Below are positions 58,775-64,000 of a stretch of 64,000 nucleotides of DNA, in pieces (position 1 is the stretch's first letter; every line of letters begins with the position of its first letter). The translations under genes were made by a program, and so were the position numbers. The DNA comes from Lentzea guizhouensis (lineage in GTDB: Bacteria > Actinomycetota > Actinomycetes > Mycobacteriales > Pseudonocardiaceae). The notes beneath the pieces are model-generated. The model ran no database searches, was not told the origin of the DNA, and saw only the letters and a program-made list of their open reading frames with translations. The stretch lies in NCBI RefSeq assembly GCF_001701025.1, contig NZ_CP016793.1, positions 9,548,001-9,612,000 on the forward strand, in the 5' to 3' direction.

Positions 58775-60097
58775 GTGAACTGGTCAAGACGGGTCTGGTC
58801 CGCGCTACCCCGCCTCGGCCCGCCCGGCGTCGTCTGGGCGAACCGGTCCTGGCTCGCGATGGGCATGGCGGTCGGCATCGTGCTGACCATCCTGTTCACC
58901 AGCGGCATCCAGCCCCTGTTCCGCGAGTCGACCGCGTGGGAGAAGGGGAAGCTGGTCATCCTCTCCGGGCGGGACCAGAGCGACGGGCAGCGGCGGGCGC
59001 TCATCAACCAGTGGAACGCCGAGAACCCCGAGCACCAGGCGGAGATCATCGAGCTGTCCACCGAGGCGGACGGGCAGCGCAGTGAGATGGTGGCGCGGGC
59101 CAGGGAGAAGGCGGAGAACGCGGACGTCTACAACCTCGACGTGATGTGGACGGCCGAGTTCGCGCAGTCGGGGTACCTGCGGCCGCTGTCCGGTGTGGAC
59201 ACGAGCGGGTTCCTCAGGCAGCCGCTGGAGAGTTGCCGGTACCAGAACGTGCTGTGGGCGTTGCCGTTCAACACCGACGCCGGGTTGTTGTTCTTCCGCA
59301 AGGACCTGGTCACCGAAGTGCCGTTGGAGCTCGAGGAAATCACGACCGCGTCCACCCGGACGCTGAGAGCCGCGCCGGACGCGCGGCTGCAGGCCGGGTA
59401 CGCCGGGCAGTTCTCCGACTACGAGGGGCTGACGGTCAACGCGCTGGAGCTGATCTGGGCCGAGAACGGCGAGGTGGTCGACGAGACCGGCAAGGTGGTC
59501 ATCGACAACGACCGCACCCGGCGCGCCCTGCGGTGGCTCGCGGACGGCCTCAAGGGCGACAAGCCGGTCGTGCTCAAGGAGGCTCGGGCCGAGAACGAGC
59601 CGTTGAGCACGCAGGCGTTCCGGGACGGGAAGGTCGTGTTCATGCGCAACTGGCCGTTGGCGCACCGGGTGCTGACGGCCAACCAGGCGGAGACCGACGG
59701 GCGGCCGCGGCTCGACTTCACGGTGGCGCAGCTGCCGGGGCCGAGTGTGCTGGGCGGGCAGAACCTGGCCATCTCCAGCAAGTCGACCAAGCCGCGGGCC
59801 GCGCAGGCGTTGATCGAGTTCCTGGCCGGGCCGCGCAGCCAGCAGCTGTTGTTCGAACGGGGCGGGCTCGCGGCCACGAGGGGGATCGTGTACCAGGACA
59901 GTCGCGTCGAGACGGAACACCCGTACGCGCGTCTGTTGCTCAAGGCCATCGAGAACGCGCGATTACGCCCGATCACGCCGTACTACTCGCGGTTCAGCGA
60001 AGTGTTCCGCGACATCGTCCGGTACGCCATCGAGCACGACGGCGCGCTTCCGTCCAACGCCGCGGAACGGCTGACGGCTGCCCTCCAGGGGCGGTGA
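58775..60097 (+). CDS. Membrane-anchored extracellular solute-binding protein (family 1)
   Basis: A 440-residue protein. A single N-terminal transmembrane helix (about residues 20-40) takes the place of a lipoprotein signal. The rest is a family-1 solute-binding fold typical of sugar ABC transporters (LVILSGRDQSDGQRRALINQ, DVYNLDVMWTAEFAQSGYL, LPFNTDAGLLFFRKDL, KPRAAQALIEFLAGPRSQQL). GTG 58775 has GAGGAGGT six bases before it. No permease or ATPase is nearby. Together with the vWA protein upstream it may form a sensing rather than a transport unit. The 243-base gap upstream has no recognised gene. Confidence 0.87.
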   Translation: MNWSRRVWSALPRLGPPGVVWANRSWLAMGMAVGIVLTILFTSGIQPLFRESTAWEKGKLVILSGRDQSDGQRRALINQWNAENPEHQAEIIELSTEADGQRSEMVARAREKAENADVYNLDVMWTAEFAQSGYLRPLSGVDTSGFLRQPLESCRYQNVLWALPFNTDAGLLFFRKDLVTEVPLELEEITTASTRTLRAAPDARLQAGYAGQFSDYEGLTVNALELIWAENGEVVDETGKVVIDNDRTRRALRWLADGLKGDKPVVLKEARAENEPLSTQAFRDGKVVFMRNWPLAHRVLTANQAETDGRPRLDFTVAQLPGPSVLGGQNLAISSKSTKPRAAQALIEFLAGPRSQQLLFERGGLAATRGIVYQDSRVETEHPYARLLLKAIENARLRPITPYYSRFSEVFRDIVRYAIEHDGALPSNAAERLTAALQGR

Positions 60098-60421
60098 GGG
60101 TTTCGGCGGCACAGGGTCACTGCGCACCCCAGCGCACCCGAAGTCCGGAAACGACAACGGGCGCAGAGTCCGCCACCGCAGCCCCACCCGCACGCCGGTT
60201 GAGGTCGAGGTCAGCATCCTCGCCGTCCGGCGGGTCCGGTGCACCTGCCGGGCCTGCTCGGGGCGCCTGCCTTCACGAGTGGAACCGCAGCCAGCGGGCT
60301 TCGGAGGTGACTCCGAGCAGGGCCTGGGCCATGGCGAGGGTGTTCGGATCGGTCGTCACAAACTGATCTTGAACACCCTTCGTCCGTCTCCAGACACCGC
60401 CCGGACTTAGGACTCGCTCGT
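60098..60421. other. Intergenic region with IS982 scrap
   Basis: About 320 bases between the binding-protein gene and ferrochelatase. Apart from the transposase fragment at 60273-60359 I recognise no gene, terminator or RNA. Confidence 0.5.
60273..60359 (-). pseudogene. IS982-family transposase fragment
   Basis: A 28-codon frame reads VTTDPNTLAMAQALLGVTSE then ARWLRFHS. It joins the usual IS982 N-terminus (MTTD-TL) to the internal TLAMMQALLGFTSEARWLR motif by an internal deletion and then stops. This is a remnant of a mobile element, with no ends recognised. Confidence 0.5.
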
Positions 60422-61447
60422 CTAGGCCTTGACGGGGCGCTTCGCCGGCTCGCAGCACAACGGCGCGCACGGGGCGCCGTTCACCGTGCAGCCGGCCGCC
60501 GTGAACGACGACAGCTTGCGCGCCGGAGCGCCGGAGGTGTGCTCGGCCACCAGCTCCACCACGAGCTCGGCGAAGCGCGGGTCGCCGTTCGGGGTCGCCG
60601 CGCGGGCGAACTCCATGCCGAGCTCGGCGGCGCGGTCGCGGGCCTCGGTGTCGAGGTCCCACACGACCTCGAGGTGGTCGGACACGAACCCGATCGGGCA
60701 CACGACGACGCCGGTCACGCCCTTGGCGTGCAGTGCGTCGATGTGGTCGACGATGTCGGGCTCCAGCCACGGGATCTGCGGCGGGCCGGAGCGCGACTGC
60801 CACACCACGTCGTACTCGGTGATGCCCAGCTCGGCCGCGACCAGCCGGGACGCCTCGACGACCTGGCGCGAGTAGCGGTAGCCGCCTTCCGACGGCGGGC
60901 CGGCGGCCTTGTCCGCGGACACCGGCACCGAGTGCGCGGTGAACACCACCCGGTACGGGCCGGACAGACCGGCAGCAGCGGCGCGGACGCCGTCGGCGAA
61001 GGAGGAGATGAACAGCGGGTGGTCGAAGAACTGGCGCAGCTTCACCAGTTCGGGTCCGTCCGGCACGGCCGCCAGCGCGCGCACGATGTCCTCGTCGTAC
61101 TGGCGGCAGGCGGAGTAGCCGCCGTAGGCGCTCGTCGGGAACACCAACGCGCGACGGACGCCGTCCGCCTTCATCTGGGCGACGGTGTCCTCCACCATCG
61201 GGTGCCAGTTGCGGTTGCCGAAGTAGATCGGCAGCTCGAAACCACGGGCACGGACCGCGTCGATGGCTTCCAGGTTCAAGCGGTTGATCGGCGACACGCC
61301 GCCGAAGTGCTGGTAATGGGCCTCGACCTCGTCCAGCCGCTCCGGCGGCACGCCACGTCCGCGAACCACGTTCTCGAGGAAGGGACGGACGTCCTCAGGA
61401 CCTTCCGGTCCGCCGAAGGAAAGCCAGAGCAGCGCGTCGAAACTCAC
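60422..61447 (-). CDS. hemH: Ferrochelatase (coproporphyrin III type)
   Basis: A 341-residue enzyme inserting ferrous iron into the haem precursor; actinobacteria use the coproporphyrin-dependent route, so cpfC is an equivalent name. [20 protein letters not shown] starts the protein, [14 protein letters not shown] carries the catalytic histidine and [20 protein letters not shown] the acidic metal pathway. The C-terminal [16 protein letters not shown] provides cysteines for the 2Fe-2S cluster of actinobacterial enzymes. GTG 61447 is chosen; a TTG twelve bases upstream is the alternative. Last gene of the fabG-fabI-hemH cluster, as in mycobacteria. Confidence 0.95.
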   Translation of the reverse strand: MSFDALLWLSFGGPEGPEDVRPFLENVVRGRGVPPERLDEVEAHYQHFGGVSPINRLNLEAIDAVRARGFELPIYFGNRNWHPMVEDTVAQMKADGVRRALVFPTSAYGGYSACRQYDEDIVRALAAVPDGPELVKLRQFFDHPLFISSFADGVRAAAAGLSGPYRVVFTAHSVPVSADKAAGPPSEGGYRYSRQVVEASRLVAAELGITEYDVVWQSRSGPPQIPWLEPDIVDHIDALHAKGVTGVVVCPIGFVSDHLEVVWDLDTEARDRAAELGMEFARAATPNGDPRFAELVVELVAEHTSGAPARKLSSFTAAGCTVNGAPCAPLCCEPAKRPVKA

Positions 61448-61499
61448 CGCTCCATCCAATCAGACGCCCGATGCCCTCACACGACGAACGGATGTGACG

Positions 61500-62267
61500 T
61501 CAGAGACCGAGGAAGTGCACGCCGCCGTCGACGAACACCATCGAGCCCGTGGTGGCCGGGAACCAGTCCGACAGCAGGCCGCAGACCGACTTCGCGACCG
61601 GCGTCGGGTCGTCGACGTCCCACGACAGCGGCGCCTTCTCGCCCCACATCTTCTCCAGCTCGGAGAAGCCGGGGATCGACTTCGCGGCCATCGTGCGCAC
61701 CGGACCCGCGGAGATCAGGTTCACGCGGATGCCGTCCGGGCCGAGGTCACGCGCCATGTAGCGGTTGATCGACTCGAACGCCGCCTTCGCCGCGCCCATC
61801 CAGTTGTAGGCGGGCCACGCCTGGCGGGCGTCGAAGTCGAGACCGACGACCGACGAGCCGTGCGACAGCATCGGGCGCACGGCCTGCACCAGCGCCTTGT
61901 ACGAGTACGCCGAGACGTGCATCGCGACGGAGACGTCCTCCCACGGCGCGTCCATGAACGGCGCGCCGAGGCAGCTCTGCGGGGCGAAGCCGATGGCGTG
62001 CACGACGCCGTCGAGACCGTCGACGTGCTCACCGACGCGCTCGGCGAGCGTGTCGAGGTGCTCCTGGTTCTGCACGTCGAGCTCGACCACGGGCGCGGGC
62101 TTGGGCAGGCGCTGGGCGATGCGCTGCACGAGGCTCATCCGGCCGAACCCGGTCAGCACGACCTCGGCGCCCTGCTCCTGGGCGACGCGTGCGACGTGGA
62201 AGGCGATCGACGCGTCGGTGATCACACCGGTGATCAGCAGCCGCTTGCCTTCGAGCAGTCCGGTCAC
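61500..62267 (-). CDS. inhA: NADH-dependent enoyl-ACP reductase (InhA/FabI)
   Basis: A 255-residue short-chain dehydrogenase that reduces the enoyl-ACP double bond in type II fatty-acid elongation. The nucleotide site is LLITGVITDASIAFHVARVA, and the catalytic Y-x6-K is in AYNWMGAAKAAFESIN. The substrate loop is SAGPVRTMAAKSIPGFSEL, and the end is TGSMVFVDGGVHFLGL as in mycobacterial InhA. GTG 62267 starts VTGLLEGKRLLITG like its homologues. It follows fabG by 37 bases. Confidence 0.95.
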   Translation of the reverse strand: MTGLLEGKRLLITGVITDASIAFHVARVAQEQGAEVVLTGFGRMSLVQRIAQRLPKPAPVVELDVQNQEHLDTLAERVGEHVDGLDGVVHAIGFAPQSCLGAPFMDAPWEDVSVAMHVSAYSYKALVQAVRPMLSHGSSVVGLDFDARQAWPAYNWMGAAKAAFESINRYMARDLGPDGIRVNLISAGPVRTMAAKSIPGFSELEKMWGEKAPLSWDVDDPTPVAKSVCGLLSDWFPATTGSMVFVDGGVHFLGL

Positions 62268-62304
62268 TTGATCCAACCCTTTCACTGGTGCAGCAGGAGA
62301 AATG

Positions 62305-63048
<744 letters not shown>

Positions 63049-63141
63049 CTATCGGCTACCCGCAGGTAGCCCGGCATCGGCGGTTCAACCTCACACCACG
63101 GCCGACATGATCGGCCAAGTGATCAGGTGCATGATCGGGTG

Positions 63142-64000
63142 ATGCGGGCCTTCCTCGACCAACTCCGCCGCGACGTCGACGGCGACGTGCTCGACGACCC
63201 CGCGAGCCGTGCCCTGTACTCGGCCGACGCGTCGAACTACCGCCACGTGCCGCGGGTGGTCGTCCGTCCACGCACGACGGACGCGGTCATCGCCGCCGTC
63301 GGGCTGGCCGCGGAGCACCGGGTGCCGATCACCAGCCGCGGCGCCGGGACGTCGATCGCGGGCAACGCGTGCGGCACCGGGCTGGTGCTCGACTTCAGCC
63401 GCTACCTGAACGCCTTCGAAGTTTCCGGCGACCGCGCGTTCGCCCAGCCGGGCGCCGTGCTCGACAAGATCAACGCAGCGGCCGGCCCGTACCTCTTCGG
63501 CCCCGACCCGTCCACGCACTCGCGGTGCACGATCGGCGGGATGATCGGCAACAACGCGTGCGGCGCCCACTCGGTCAAGTGGGGCAAGACCAGCGAGAAC
63601 GTCGCGAACCTGGACGTGCTCACCGTCGACGGCCGCCGGTTCGACACCACGAACGCGCCGGAGCTCGCACTGCCCGACCACGACCCCGCGTGGTTCCCGC
63701 AGCTCACCCGCCGGGTCAGCGGGTACGCGCTGGACGCCCCTACGCTCACCCAGCAGCTCGTCGGCACCGAGGGCACCTGCGTGGTGCTGCTGGGTGCCGA
63801 GCTGGAGCTGGTCCGCCGCCCGGAACGGCGCGTCCTCGTCGTGCTCGGCTTCGCGGACACCTACGACGCCGCCGACCAGGTCACCCAGATCGAGGGCGCA
63901 CTGGCCGTCGAGGGCATCGACGAAGCGCTGGTCCGCAGCGTCCGCACCCGCCCTGACCTGCCGGAAGGCCGCAGCTGGCTGTTCGTCGAGGTCGAGGACG
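63142..64000 (+). CDS. FAD-linked oxidase, probably D-lactate/glycolate dehydrogenase type (partial)
   Basis: The first 286 codons of a gene that runs off the window. The PCMH-type FAD domain is clear: VVVRPRTTDAVIAAVGLAAE, ITSRGAGTSIAGNACGTGLV, FGPDPSTHSRCTIGGMIGNN and ACGAHSVKWGKTSENV. This form is usually about 950 residues with a C-terminal 4Fe-4S CCG-domain half. ATG 63142 is preferred; the GTG just before it is also possible. Two copies of CATGATCGG lie 4-34 bases upstream and may be operator half-sites. Confidence 0.88.
   Translation, partial: MRAFLDQLRRDVDGDVLDDPASRALYSADASNYRHVPRVVVRPRTTDAVIAAVGLAAEHRVPITSRGAGTSIAGNACGTGLVLDFSRYLNAFEVSGDRAFAQPGAVLDKINAAAGPYLFGPDPSTHSRCTIGGMIGNNACGAHSVKWGKTSENVANLDVLTVDGRRFDTTNAPELALPDHDPAWFPQLTRRVSGYALDAPTLTQQLVGTEGTCVVLLGAELELVRRPERRVLVVLGFADTYDAADQVTQIEGALAVEGIDEALVRSVRTRPDLPEGRSWLFVEVED

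Noticed and set aside
58528..59085. A frame overlapping the end of the vWA gene and the start of the binding-protein gene
   Set aside because: Proline/arginine-rich without motifs, and it runs out of frame through the solute-binding protein.

Overview
The window is a high-GC actinobacterial chromosome segment, most likely from a Pseudonocardiales genus such as Lentzea, Saccharothrix or Actinosynnema. Four things point there: the proteasomal ATPase Mpa/ARC, the mycothiol ligase MshC, a MabA-InhA-ferrochelatase cluster, and frequent GTG starts with apparently leaderless promoters. The gene order mpa, trmI, recB-like, hisG-hisE, metH, PAC2 and (further on) mshC parallels the Rv2115c-Rv2130c stretch of Mycobacterium tuberculosis as I remember it, with many insertions. 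No rRNA, tRNA or CRISPR array was recognised.

Layout. 1-3.8 kb: the end of a sensor kinase, its NarL-type regulator, a GntR/DUF5808 pair and a CPBP protease. 3.9-11.8 kb: mpa, a tandem pair of proline/glutamine-rich membrane proteins, M50 protease-trmI, and a RecB-like nuclease with a thioesterase. 11.9-14.3 kb: a TetR gene cut off from its operator by an IS481 remnant, a DUF4345 protein and a phosphoribosyltransferase. 14.0-17.9 kb: hisE-hisG-ABM monooxygenase, a FhuF-like protein, and a cobalamin riboswitch ahead of the cobalt transporter genes cbtB-cbtA. 17.9-28.3 kb: metH-HAD hydrolase, PAC2, MFS, a drug-type ABC exporter with a divergent GbsR/MarR regulator, and a frameshifted rRNA methyltransferase. 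28.3-34.0 kb: two secreted serine proteases and an HTH protein behind an unusual leader. 34.1-39.7 kb: mshC and a very large secreted GH2 enzyme. 39.8-47.7 kb: a slipin, a caspase/NTPase/TPR protein paired with an LCAT-type lipase, and ctaD. 47.7-60.1 kb: SalK-like and DUF4240 genes around a MITE-like hairpin, a MoxR ATPase/vWA operon, a Tat-exported tachylectin/dimethylformamidase-like protein, and two substrate-binding or vWA membrane proteins. 60.3-64 kb: an IS982 scrap, ferrochelatase, enoyl-ACP reductase and ketoacyl-ACP reductase, and the start of a FAD-linked oxidase.

Themes. (1) The best candidate for an uncommon system is the pair at 40627-45853: a caspase-like protease fused to an NTPase and TPR region, overlapping an LCAT/PGAP1-type hydrolase gene. 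It resembles actinobacterial conflict or programmed-death systems. (2) A promoter motif of the form TTGTCRGNN-N8-TANNNT, the RecA-NDp or PafBC type, precedes mpa, the RecB-like nuclease and the MoxR/vWA operon, with weaker copies before three other genes. This suggests a local DNA-damage theme. (3) Cobalamin supply (riboswitch, cbtAB) and use (metH) lie close together. (4) Three genes are each broken by one missing base within or beside a G run, which looks more like consensus sequencing error than true decay.
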